From the NCBI GenBank assembly GCA_002067795.1, contig MVQI01000058.1:1-50459 (forward strand): a stretch of DNA of 50,459 nucleotides. Reading direction: 5' to 3'. Source of the DNA: Methanosaeta sp. PtaB.Bin039 (GTDB lineage: Archaea > Halobacteriota > Methanosarcinia > Methanotrichales > Methanotrichaceae). Below are positions 42,544 through 50,459 of the stretch, one piece after another (positions within the stretch are counted from its first letter, which is position 1; each line of letters starts with the position of its first letter). The notes beneath the pieces were generated by a model. That model was not told the DNA's origin. It made no database searches and worked only from the letters and a program-made list of their open reading frames with translations. Position numbers and translations under genes: made by a program.

Positions 42544-43203
42544 CTACAGCTCGAATCCCGGCTCTTCAGAGACCAACCTCAATAACTCCTCTGCGGCGTC
42601 CTCCTCCCTATTGCTGCCCTGCAGGGCCAGCCAGATGCTTCCCTCCGCCCCGCGGACGCCGCCTGCTGCGATAAGATTAGCATCGGCGCCTGTCAGGAGT
42701 CTAATAGCATCGACCTTTCTGAAGACCTGACCTGGGATTGGCAGAAAACGCGGGCCTTCGGCTCCAGGCGCATTCAGCTTCATTGCCAATTGGTTCAGAT
42801 CTCCCGTGATCCACTTCTCCAATCCGACGGGCAGTATCAGACGCACCCGCCGACCCGCCACAGCTTGCAGAATCGCGCTGGTCGTCCCACCTCTAGGGTG
42901 GCCAACGAGAATCGCGGCCTGACCTCTGCGCAGGTCAAGGGCGTTTGCTCCTTTCAGAATTACATCGCCTTCCTTCAGGTCGTCGACCACGTCGAATATT
43001 GTCTTACCCCTCTGCCATACGCCGTTGGATATTATCACGTCGCCCGGAAATCCGCACTGGTCGGCCAGGCGGCCGTCATCCGTAGTCTTATGCCAGGCCG
43101 GGAGGATTATTCCTCGGAAGAATCGCTTGCGAGAAAAGCCGCCCGCCTGGCCGATTTCTCTTAGGATCTCTTCCGCCACATAGCCGTTGGTGGTTCCGGC
43201 CAC
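42544..43203 (-). CDS. Conserved hypothetical protein
   Basis: 219 residues, soluble by appearance: AGTTNGYVAEEILREIGQ at the start, FFRGIILPAWHK, GDVILKGANALDLRRGQAAILVGHPRGGTTSAI with a small glycine-rich turn, and LIAAGGVRGAEGSIWLALQG near the end. It looks like a well-conserved archaeal metabolic protein, but I cannot name its family. GTG 43203 is the only usual start near the conserved N-terminus and lacks a good Shine-Dalgarno, so the true start may lie upstream. Confidence 0.75.
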   Translation of the reverse strand: MAGTTNGYVAEEILREIGQAGGFSRKRFFRGIILPAWHKTTDDGRLADQCGFPGDVIISNGVWQRGKTIFDVVDDLKEGDVILKGANALDLRRGQAAILVGHPRGGTTSAILQAVAGRRVRLILPVGLEKWITGDLNQLAMKLNAPGAEGPRFLPIPGQVFRKVDAIRLLTGADANLIAAGGVRGAEGSIWLALQGSNREEDAAEELLRLVSEEPGFEL

Positions 43204-43706
43204 GATTGCCAGGCATGATGGTTGGTTGGTAGCTACCGGCTCACTGGTGGAAATGGAGATTATCCAGGTCTTCGTCTCTCCATCTATGCAGGGCTGCGGC
43301 CTGGACCGGGCAGTTGTGCAGGCTTTTTAGAGGAATTGGCCCTGGATCGAGGATTTGAGGCGGTGGAGCTGAGCCTATCTCTCCTTTACAGAGGATCTCA
43401 TGAGTTGTTGGGCTACTGAATCCCCCGCGACTGCGCAATTTATGCAGGACTGTTTCGAGGGCAAATAAGCCGTTTGTCCGGAAAGTCCTGAAAAGCCATA
43501 GTCGATAGGCATTGTACCCGACCTGATGCGTCTTCGATGGGGATATAATCCCCAATATTGATCCAGCGATATTGAACAATCATCCTATCCCAAAAGGCTG
43601 GGTATCATGATCCCCATGCTGGGTGGCGACTGCAGGACAGTCCGCCGCATGTATATATATGGGCTTGAGCAGATGTCAGGATCGATTTTGTGCGTTGTGA
43701 GTAAAT
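43204..43706. other. Intergenic with srp54 promoter
   Basis: No gene is recognised in 500 bp. CATGTATATATATGGG at about 43649-43664 is a strong TATA box about 45 bp before the srp54 ATG, giving a very short leader. Confidence 0.5.
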
Positions 43707-45041
43707 ATGGTGCTCGATAGCTTGGGAGGGTCCCTTCGGGACGCGTTGAAGAAGATCGCCTCGGCCAGCCGGCTGGATAAGACCCTGGTGGACGAGACGG
43801 TCCGGGAGATCCAGAGGGCGCTTCTCTCGGCAGACGTTAACGTAAAGCTGGTCATGAACATCTCCAATCGCATCAGGGATAGGGCCTTGAGCGAGAAGCC
43901 GCCAGCAGGGATGAACCCGCGAGAACACGTCATCAACATCGTCTACCAGGAGCTGATTAACCTGGTGGGCAGAAGCTCCGATGTCGCCTTAAAAAAGCAG
44001 ACAATAATGCTCATTGGGCTGCAGGGCAGCGGCAAGACCACCACAGCTGCCAAGCTGGCCACATTTTTCCAGCGAAAAGGCCTGCGCACTGCGGTCATAT
44101 GCGCCGACACCTTCCGGGCTGGGGCTTACGACCAGCTTAAAGCCCTATGCGAGAGGCAGGGCATTTTCTTCTACGGGGATAAGGGCAATCCCGACGCACC
44201 GTCCGTGGCCAGGATCGGGCTTGAGGCTGCCAAGCGCTACGACGTGAAGATCGTGGACACGGCAGGAAGGCACGCCCTGGAGTCCGACCTTATACAGGAG
44301 ATGAAGGACATCCATGCGGTTGTCAATGCCGATCACAAGCTGCTTGTGATGGACGCAGCCTTAGGACAGCAGGCCAGCGAGCAGGCCCGGGCTTTCAACG
44401 AGGCTGTCGGCATAACCGGGGTGATTATAACCAAGCTTGACGGCACTGCTAAAGGCGGCGGCGCCATGTCGGCAGTGGCAGAGACCAAGTCCTCGGTTGC
44501 CTTCATCGGGGTAGGGGAGACGCCCAACGACCTGGAACGCTTCGAGGCCGATCGCTTCATCTCCCGCCTGCTGGGCATGGGAGACGTCAAGACCCTGATA
44601 GAGCGGGCTCAGGAGGTCAAGATCGAGGAAGAGGTGGACCTCGAGTCCATGATGAGGGGCAAGTTCACCCTCAAAGATATGTATCATCAGATGGAGGCGA
44701 TGAACAAGATGGGGCCCTTGAAGCAGATCATGCAGATGTTGCCCATGGGCGGCCTCGGCCTGGAGCTGTCGGACAAAGAGTATCAGGTGACGAAGGACAG
44801 GCTGGATAAGTACAAGGTCATCATGGACTCGATGACCGATCAGGAGCTTGAGAACCCAAAGATAATCACTGCCGCCCGGATCAAGAGGATATCGCTTGGA
44901 AGTGGAACAAAACCGGAGCTCGTAAAAGAGCTTCTCAAGTCCCACCAGGCCATGCAAAAAGCCATCAAAGGTATGAGAGGGGGCATGGGCAAGATGAATA
45001 TGAAGCGCCTAATGAAGAAGTTCGGCCAGCCGAAAGCCTGA
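43707..45041 (+). CDS. srp54: Signal recognition particle protein SRP54
   Basis: 444 residues: the N domain, the G domain with P-loop [15 protein letters not shown] (104-118), [34 protein letters not shown], and a methionine-rich M domain ([42 protein letters not shown]) that binds signal sequences and 7S RNA. Length and domain order are normal. It is a single gene with its own promoter; ftsY and 7S RNA are not in the window. Confidence 0.97.
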   Translation: MVLDSLGGSLRDALKKIASASRLDKTLVDETVREIQRALLSADVNVKLVMNISNRIRDRALSEKPPAGMNPREHVINIVYQELINLVGRSSDVALKKQTIMLIGLQGSGKTTTAAKLATFFQRKGLRTAVICADTFRAGAYDQLKALCERQGIFFYGDKGNPDAPSVARIGLEAAKRYDVKIVDTAGRHALESDLIQEMKDIHAVVNADHKLLVMDAALGQQASEQARAFNEAVGITGVIITKLDGTAKGGGAMSAVAETKSSVAFIGVGETPNDLERFEADRFISRLLGMGDVKTLIERAQEVKIEEEVDLESMMRGKFTLKDMYHQMEAMNKMGPLKQIMQMLPMGGLGLELSDKEYQVTKDRLDKYKVIMDSMTDQELENPKIITAARIKRISLGSGTKPELVKELLKSHQAMQKAIKGMRGGMGKMNMKRLMKKFGQPKA

Positions 45042-45234
45042 AAGCAAGAGCCCGAAAGGCAGTTTTTCGCAAATTGCGGCCTCTCTTGAAAAAGCCTGAT
45101 GGGAGGATCGGGCCGGTCTCTGGCGCTCCTTTCGATCCGCTATCCGCACGGCATCGCACGTTCCTTGAAAGGAGCGCAGATCCAACAGTCGCTATCGATC
45201 CGATCAGGCCATCGAAAAAAGTATCGAGGAGGGA

Positions 45235-45834
45235 TCAGGCCGGCATGACAGCCCCGGCCCAGGAATCCCCAAATTGGCTGTAAGCTGTATAGCTTCCGGC
45301 AACCGGCTCTTTTAGCCCGAGATCCAGGGAGTAAAGGCTGTCTGAGGAGACCAGACGCAGCGTCAAGACCTCCCCGCTGACTTCCCCAACTGCTGAAACG
45401 GGATCGACCACCTCTCCGGTCTTGAGCGAGCCGTGGCCAAAGACCGTCCCGCCGCTCTGGTACAGCTCCAGATCCAGGCTGCGTGTGGATGGCCCTGTCA
45501 TCTGCAGCGCCCAGCTGCCGGAGACTGCCCGCAAGGACGGGGCCGACACTGGCTGCTCTGATGGTGGGGGACTTGTGACGGATTCCCCGGCATCAGCCGA
45601 GCCGTTCCCAGTTGCATTCGCATCCTCGTCCTCATCTGTACCCAGATTCCAGGCCTTTCTGGAGCTCCTTGGGTCAGGAGCGAAGCGGGCATCGTAGACA
45701 GGGGAGACCTCCCCCCGGGAAGTGGAGATGTACTTGTCCACATCGCTCTGGGCAGAGACGTGGAGGCTGACGGCGAAACATGCAAGTATTGCCAGGGAGA
45801 TGAGGGGGATTGCGACTCGAAGATCGATTTTCAT
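45235..45834 (-). CDS. Secreted beta-rich protein, tandem paralogue 1
   Basis: About 199 residues: a signal peptide (VAIPLISLAILACFAVSLHVSA), an Asp/Ser/Pro-rich linker (DEDEDANATGNGSADAGE) and a C-terminal domain of about 95 residues: GSWALQM...LDLELYQSGGTVFGHGSL...GEVSGEVLTLRLV...LYSLDLGL...GSYTAYSQFG. The same domain ends the next two minus-strand genes. The alternating strands suggest a calycin-like barrel. ATG 45834 (MKIDLRVA) is preferred over GTG 45846. Function unknown. Confidence 0.7.
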   Translation of the reverse strand: MKIDLRVAIPLISLAILACFAVSLHVSAQSDVDKYISTSRGEVSPVYDARFAPDPRSSRKAWNLGTDEDEDANATGNGSADAGESVTSPPPSEQPVSAPSLRAVSGSWALQMTGPSTRSLDLELYQSGGTVFGHGSLKTGEVVDPVSAVGEVSGEVLTLRLVSSDSLYSLDLGLKEPVAGSYTAYSQFGDSWAGAVMPA

Positions 45835-45936
45835 ATTTTCAACCACCGCTATGTTATGCGAGATTCTGATTGGCCGATAAGCTTTATCGACGGAAAAGGA
45901 TTATGGGACCTATAAAAAATCCCCAATCGTCGATAT

Positions 45937-46572
45937 CTAGTAGCCAAAACCGCTGATCTCGTCACGGACTATGACACCGGACTGGCCGTACAGGGTGAAA
46001 TCCCCGCTGGCCTCCTGGTCCTCCACGGTCAGATTGAGCAGGTAAAGGCTGGCTCCGGTCAGGTCCATCAGGTAAAGTGTGGCGTTTTGCCCTTGTACCG
46101 AACCAGAAGCAACCAGCTCCTGAGTGTAGTTTACCTGGGTCAGAGAACCCGTCCCAAACACAACCGAATCAACCTGGAATAAGGAAAGATCCAACGTCAC
46201 CTCATCCGGCAGAAGCACAGACCAGTTCCCAGCCAGGCTGGCCATCTCGCCCGTCCCTTTGGCCAAGGACGCTTCCTGAGAAGATGTGGCGTTCTTCACC
46301 TCTTTGACAGTGCTCTTTACTACCGGCTCTTCGGCAGAATCGTTGGCCTGAAACGATGCCACAACCGGAACACCAGTGCCAAGCGGCATGGGAGTCGCTG
46401 GCGTGGATGTCTGAGCACCGACACCCACTCCAGGGGTCATGCCGGTCTTGCCTACGGTGAATATGGAAGCATCATCGAGGTTCGAAGCCATCGATCCTTC
46501 ATCTTCAGATGCTACAAGAGGCAGGCCTGCAAAGGCAAGCGCTGTGATCATAACGAGAAACATAAGTCTCAT
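45937..46572 (-). CDS. Secreted beta-rich protein, tandem paralogue 2
   Basis: 211 residues: a signal peptide (MRLMFLVMITALAFAGLPLVAS), a low-complexity linker and the shared C-terminal domain (GNWSVLL...LDLSLFQVDSVVFGTGSL...ASGSVQGQNATLYLM...LYLLNLTV...ASGDFTLYGQSG). Several N-x-T sites. ATG 46572 follows AGGTGA seven bases upstream. About 100 bp separate it from paralogue 1. Confidence 0.7.
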   Translation of the reverse strand: MRLMFLVMITALAFAGLPLVASEDEGSMASNLDDASIFTVGKTGMTPGVGVGAQTSTPATPMPLGTGVPVVASFQANDSAEEPVVKSTVKEVKNATSSQEASLAKGTGEMASLAGNWSVLLPDEVTLDLSLFQVDSVVFGTGSLTQVNYTQELVASGSVQGQNATLYLMDLTGASLYLLNLTVEDQEASGDFTLYGQSGVIVRDEISGFGY

Positions 46573-46739
46573 GAATCGTTCACCTGAAGGTGAAGATGGA
46601 CCCACGGATATAAAGGCCTTGGCCTGGCAGACCTCCTCGCTCGATAATCGAACCTGCAGGGCGATGAGCGCAATTGGACATGTGTCCTGAGGATTGAATG
46701 GAAAATTAAAAAAATAAGGGAAAGACGCGTCCAGCTCTT

Positions 46740-47294
46740 TTAGCTCAGGGTCCTGGCAACGTCCTTCTCGCCTATCACACGTCCCTGCAGAGGTACTCCG
46801 CCGGCGCTGCTATAGGCATCGAAATTTCCGTCGGTGCGGTTGTCGCTAATCGGAAGACGCATCTGGAAGAGCGTCAGTTGGGGATAGCTCACCACGGCCA
46901 GGCTCATGGTGCCCTCGGTGATCGCTCCGTTGGCGGTTATCAGCTGGTTTGATCCTTCTACCGGCATTGTGCCGGCTCCAAAGACTATTGTGCCGATCTG
47001 TGTCAGGGTGAGCCGCATGCTGCCCACGATCTTATCATTGAGGTTTCGCAGCTCCATAGACCAGTTGCCTCGCACGTCGTACATGCTATAGGCGGTTGCG
47101 CTGCCGGTAGCGCCACCGGTCTTGGCAAGGTACTCCCCTGTATGCTCGGTGCTTGATATATCCATCCAGCCCAGGTTCTCACCAAGGACATCCCCTGGCT
47201 TGGTTATGGTTGTAGCGGTCTTCTGGGCCAGGCCAGAGCTGACCAGGAAAGCAACCAATATCAGGGTAAACAGTGTTAGCTTAAGTCTCATCAT
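46740..47294 (-). CDS. Secreted beta-rich protein, tandem paralogue 3
   Basis: 184 residues: a signal peptide (MRLKLTLFTLILVAFLVSSGLA), a short linker and the shared domain (GNWSMELRNL...MRLTLTQIGTIVFGAGTM...ANGAITEGTMSLAVV...LFQMRLPI...DGNFDAYSSAG). ATG 47294 follows GGAGGTT. It is the first gene of the three in transcription order, with the shortest linker. The three are probably products of local duplication. Confidence 0.7.
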   Translation of the reverse strand: MMRLKLTLFTLILVAFLVSSGLAQKTATTITKPGDVLGENLGWMDISSTEHTGEYLAKTGGATGSATAYSMYDVRGNWSMELRNLNDKIVGSMRLTLTQIGTIVFGAGTMPVEGSNQLITANGAITEGTMSLAVVSYPQLTLFQMRLPISDNRTDGNFDAYSSAGGVPLQGRVIGEKDVARTLS

Positions 47295-47412
47295 CTGAAC
47301 CTCCGTTTGTCGCCAATTCAAATAGGGGGCAATGCCACCCATGAAGCATCTCCGGAAGGCAGCTTAAATCTTTTGGCAGGGATCGGACTTTGCCCGCCCG
47401 CAAAAAAATGAT

Positions 47413-48570
47413 CTATTCCCGCTCATCATGCATCCCAGCCAGGATGCTGGAGTGATCCTGCCGGAAGGCCTGATCCTTCATCAGGCAGGCGCACTTTCCT
47501 GAGAACCATCGATAGCGGCTCATCTTCCTCCAGATATCGGCCAGGCTCTGCTTCCGGACGTTTCCGAAGCTCAAAGGAAGGTAGGCACAGGGCAGAGCCT
47601 CTCCGGATGCATCAACATGAATCCATCGCCTGCCGGCGAAGCATCCGAACATCTCCGGAGACAACAAATAGGGAAGCGCAGTCACCCTTGGACCCTCGAC
47701 GTTGGCGTTCTTGCTGCGATGAAACGCCTTCAACCGGGATATATCGCCTTTGGAGAGGGTCTCGTCCAGATGGTCGCACCAACGTCCTACTGCCACGATC
47801 TCATAGAATGAGAGCTCGTGAACACCCATCCTGCAGGCCAGGGAGTAAGCCTCCTCCAGCTGGTCGATGTTGTGAGGGGAGACCACCATGAACAGGTCGG
47901 TCAAAATCCCGGCCTTCAATGCAGACTCTGCCCCTGCCAGGGCATCGGCGAATGCGCCTTCTCGTCCGCGGAATTTGTCATGCTGCTGGGCCAGCGGGCT
48001 ATCGATGCTGATCCTAACCGCGTATATCCCGGCAGCCTTCAGGCAGCGTGCACGATCGGGAGTAAGGCCGTATCCGCTGGAGAAACTCGTGGCAACCGCA
48101 CGGCTGTCAACCGAGGCCACCAGATCCGGCAGATCGTGCCGCAGCATGGGCTCGCCACCGTCGAAGGTTATCAGATAGCTGCCCAGCTGCAGAGCCTCGT
48201 TCACCACACGGCGCACCGTCTCGGATGGAAGAACTTCGCCGCCGCGGGATGGCGCAGCGCAATGAAGGCAGCGGTTGGGGCAAGCCCTGACCACGGCTAT
48301 GGAGAACTGATCCGGAACGCGCCGACGCAATATCGCCCCGATCTGCGAGGAGATCATGCGGTCGAAGGCAGGGCTGGGCGCGGGAGGGATCCAGGTCGAG
48401 AAGATGGTCTGCTGGCCTGAGGATATGGGCTTTTCGTCGGCAAACACCCTGTTGATGAGATCGATCACCGGCGATGCCAGGACCGCCAATGGACCGCTTG
48501 GGACCAGTCGTATTCGTCCCCCATCGCTGCGAAGGTCCACGCTCAGCACAGAGGTCTCTGCAATGGGCAT
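47413..48570 (-). CDS. Radical SAM protein with SPASM-like C-terminus
   Basis: 385 residues. About 90 leading residues precede the radical SAM cluster CPNRCLHC (Cys97, 101, 104). Then come ITFDGGEPMLRHDL for SAM binding and strands through VRISIDSPL and ELSFYEIVAVGRW. Further cysteines in GCFAGRRWIHVDASGEALPCAY and the KCACLM tail suggest auxiliary clusters as in SPASM/Twitch proteins, where such enzymes modify peptides or cofactors. The ATG with GGTGA upstream lies inside the 3' end of the polyprenyl synthase gene, overlapping by 28 bases, so the two are coupled. Substrate unknown. Confidence 0.88.
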   Translation of the reverse strand: MPIAETSVLSVDLRSDGGRIRLVPSGPLAVLASPVIDLINRVFADEKPISSGQQTIFSTWIPPAPSPAFDRMISSQIGAILRRRVPDQFSIAVVRACPNRCLHCAAPSRGGEVLPSETVRRVVNEALQLGSYLITFDGGEPMLRHDLPDLVASVDSRAVATSFSSGYGLTPDRARCLKAAGIYAVRISIDSPLAQQHDKFRGREGAFADALAGAESALKAGILTDLFMVVSPHNIDQLEEAYSLACRMGVHELSFYEIVAVGRWCDHLDETLSKGDISRLKAFHRSKNANVEGPRVTALPYLLSPEMFGCFAGRRWIHVDASGEALPCAYLPLSFGNVRKQSLADIWRKMSRYRWFSGKCACLMKDQAFRQDHSSILAGMHDERE

Positions 48571-49412
48571 TTATTCACCGGGCGCCTTGTCATCACATCG
48601 AGAATCAACATCAATCGGTCCTTCATAGCCTGATCGCCCCCGGACTCCGACAGAGCTTTGCCGGCAGCGGTTGAATGCTCCTGTACCAGCCTGGAGCAGA
48701 CATCCCATGCATCCTGGGCGGACCCTTTCTCCATATGCAGGCGTGGAAGCGTGACCGAACTCTTTACCGACCTCTTCTTCTGGTCCACTCCAAAGACCTC
48801 CCCCAAATCATCCATTATCTGATAGGCCAGACCCAGGTTGCGGCCGTAGCTCTCTAATAGAGCCTGATCTCGAGATGACGCTCCACCAATCATACATCCC
48901 AGGCGGGCGGAGCTGGCGAAGAGGGATGCGGTCTTGCCAAAGACGCATTGATAATACTCCTCGACCGAGGATATGCGGGAGAGGTCCAGCATCTCGCCTT
49001 CTGCCATGTTCATGCAGGCACGGGCAAATCCCTGAATTACGGGGCGACCGTAAGCGGAGATGAGATCGATAGACCGGGAGATCAGATAATCGCCACCCAG
49101 TAGGGCAGCATCAATGCCGTACCTTCTAACAGCGCTGGGAGCTCCTCGCCTCTCCACACCTCCGTCCAGGATGTCGTCATGGACGAGGGAGGCTGCATGG
49201 ACCAGCTCAATGGCCAGCGCGGCATCAAGGGCTCTGCCTGGCGGGCAGCCAAATGCCCTGGCTGATACGAGGAGTATGAGAGGTCGAACTCTCTTGCCTG
49301 GAGAGGAGAGAACGTAATCCACCATCTCCCCCATGTCGGGACGCAGACACTCTCCGCCAAGAGACTTCAGGCCGTCCTCTATCAGCTTGAGCTCTTCCCA
49401 GTCTGAGAACAT
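48543..49412 (-). CDS. trans-Isoprenyl diphosphate synthase (GGPP/polyprenyl type), variant second motif
   Basis: 289 residues of the all-helical prenyl synthase family: GKRVRPLILLVSA, first Asp-rich motif DDILD at 79-83 in LVHDDILDGGVERRG, KTASLFASSARLG, and GLAYQIMDDLGEVFG. The second Asp-rich motif reads DDLGE (201-205) rather than DDxxD, and the usual downstream GK-G-D stretch is changed to DQKKRSVKSS. This may mean altered chain length or a modified role. It is co-transcribed and overlapping with a radical SAM gene, so a joint isoprenoid-linked pathway is possible; no product can be named. Confidence 0.9.
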   Translation of the reverse strand: MFSDWEELKLIEDGLKSLGGECLRPDMGEMVDYVLSSPGKRVRPLILLVSARAFGCPPGRALDAALAIELVHAASLVHDDILDGGVERRGAPSAVRRYGIDAALLGGDYLISRSIDLISAYGRPVIQGFARACMNMAEGEMLDLSRISSVEEYYQCVFGKTASLFASSARLGCMIGGASSRDQALLESYGRNLGLAYQIMDDLGEVFGVDQKKRSVKSSVTLPRLHMEKGSAQDAWDVCSRLVQEHSTAAGKALSESGGDQAMKDRLMLILDVMTRRPVNKCPLQRPLC

Positions 49413-49792
49413 CAGCTGTGGGTTATGCAGGAGGCATTAAAGCTTTTGCTTTGGATCAAGTGCTGCAGCTGTTCTTTATATTATATTTTAGCTGGCCAGC
49501 TATGCAGGACGAAAATGCAGAAAAGTCGAGCCGCACCGGTAGATCAGGCCGTCTTGGCTGCAGTCCGTCGTGACGGAGAGGCAGCAAGGAGATCTGCCAC
49601 GCCTGACCATACGCGACAAGCGAGAGTTGCTTTATCAGGAGGCACCATGGAACCCGTAATGGCCTCATTGAGAAGGCGGATCGCGCAGAGGCGCTTTGAT
49701 CCGACAGATGAAGTGGCGCCTGAAAGCAGCCGGCAGCTATTGCTGGGATGGGGCAAGACACCCCAGCCGCAGCAATCCAAAGAAGGCCGATA
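49413..49792. other. Intergenic, nothing recognised
   Basis: About 380 bp with only overlapping short frames. An AT-rich patch at about 49475-49490 may be the promoter of the prenyl synthase gene on the minus strand. Confidence 0.4.
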
Positions 49793-50323
49793 TCACACTA
49801 ACATGGCCTCTATGATGGCCTGGCAAAAGGCAGGCAGATCTGCAGGAGAGCGGGATGTGATGATATTGCCGTCAACCACCACCTCTGCATCTACCCATTC
49901 CGCTCCTGCATTCACCAGGTCGTCTTTTATGGAGAAGAACGAGGTCAGCCTCCTCCCCTTGACAACGTCGGCTGATATCAGAACCCAGCCAGCATGGCAT
50001 ATCGCGGCTACCACACGCCCGTCCATCGCCATTCCTCTCACGAACTCCAGCGTGGTCGAACAACGGCGCAACAGATCCGGCGCATAGCCGCCGGGTATGA
50101 CGACTGCATCGAAACCGGACGATTGGGCCTTTTTGGCCCTCATATCAAGAATGGCAGGATAGCCGTGTTTGCTCTTCACCTCGTTTGCCCCAAAGCCCGG
50201 CCCTACCAGAAACACCTCGGCTCCAGCCTCCTTGAGCCGGTAGTAAGGATACCATAGCTCCATATCCTCATACATATCTGCGGCCAGGACCGCCACCCTC
50301 TTTCCCTTGAGATCCATCGACAT
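49793..50323 (-). CDS. DJ-1/PfpI-family protein
   Basis: 176 residues of the flavodoxin-like DJ-1/PfpI fold: VAVLAADMYEDMELWYP with conserved Glu19, VVIPGGYAPDLLRR and the nucleophile elbow AAICHAGWVLISA (Cys109-His110), ending TSRSPADLPAFCQAI. Members act as proteases, glyoxalases or deglycases; the archaeal PfpI branch is mostly protease- or stress-linked. ATG 50323 directly follows GGAGGATC and is preferred over the ATG at 50368. Upstream lies a 22-bp tandem repeat. Confidence 0.92.
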   Translation of the reverse strand: MSMDLKGKRVAVLAADMYEDMELWYPYYRLKEAGAEVFLVGPGFGANEVKSKHGYPAILDMRAKKAQSSGFDAVVIPGGYAPDLLRRCSTTLEFVRGMAMDGRVVAAICHAGWVLISADVVKGRRLTSFFSIKDDLVNAGAEWVDAEVVVDGNIITSRSPADLPAFCQAIIEAMLV

Positions 50324-50403
50324 TGATCCTCCAAAAAGACCGGATTTTCGCAGGTCCGCTTTGACCATATCCAGCGTCTCCCTTAATGAACCATCTCCTT
50401 TAG

Positions 50404-50459
50404 AGACGTCATCTCAAAAGACTAAAGACGTCATCTCAAAAGACTAAAGACGTCATCTC
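50404..50459. repeat. 22-bp tandem repeat at the right edge
   Basis: Two full identical units (50404-50425, 50426-50447) and a 12-base start of a third run to the end of the window; the unit begins AGACGTCATCTC. It contains the palindrome GACGTC. The array continues outside the window, so its size is unknown. It lies about 80 bp upstream of the DJ-1/PfpI gene start. Confidence 0.85.

Overview
The window looks like a chromosome segment of an acetoclastic methanogen of the Methanothrix (Methanosaeta) type. Archaeal informational genes are present: DNA polymerase D large subunit, Rio1 kinase, aIF1A, SRP54, a two-KH protein, and a tRNA-Arg with a bulge-helix-bulge intron. Methanogen cofactor genes are also present: an MfnF-type methanofuran enzyme and an F420-binding FrhB-family protein. 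Promoters are TATA-like and Shine-Dalgarno sites are GGAGG/GGTGAT. The genus is an inference; no rRNA lies in the window.

Layout. Positions 1-100 hold the 3' end of an IS200/IS605-type tnpB and its right-end hairpin. 0.1-2 kb: feoA, hisF and hisH on the minus strand. 2-12.5 kb is a nitrogen and formate block: a glutamate-synthase-like FMN protein, glutamate dehydrogenase, a GltA/NfnB flavoprotein, a 916-residue molybdopterin formate dehydrogenase, an NfnA/SudB flavoprotein and a formate/nitrite transporter. Two identical composite sites (GGAA-N6-TTCC followed by TACTTT), matching the NrpR operator of Methanococcus, lie upstream of the first two genes.

12.5-27 kb is an accessory region rich in secreted proteins: a 10/14-residue repeat protein, Cys-rich proteins, a PGF-CTERM protein and two siderophore/cobalamin-type binding proteins, one with a dockerin-like module. 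It also has an AbrB fusion, four diverged copies of a GC-rich intergenic repeat and transposase debris.

27-41.2 kb is mostly core: polD large subunit, a PPC/DUF296 protein, a decayed tnpB, a YchF GTPase, an FrhB-family protein, mfnF, a site-2 protease, the KH-rio1-aIF1A cluster, tRNA-Val(CAC), a cis-prenyltransferase and intron-containing tRNA-Arg(GCG). 41.4-50.4 kb: a five-repeat Ca-binding-type secreted protein, a conserved hypothetical, srp54, three tandem paralogous secreted proteins, a radical SAM gene overlapping a polyprenyl synthase gene, and a DJ-1/PfpI protein. A 22-bp tandem repeat runs off the right edge.

Most notable: (1) a formate dehydrogenase catalytic subunit encoded with Nfn-type flavoprotein subunits and a formate transporter, with no ordinary FdhB beside it; (2) the shared NrpR-like operators; (3) aIF1A, a start-selection factor, which seems to start with CTG behind a perfect Shine-Dalgarno and is overlapped by a short ATG ORF, suggesting autoregulation.
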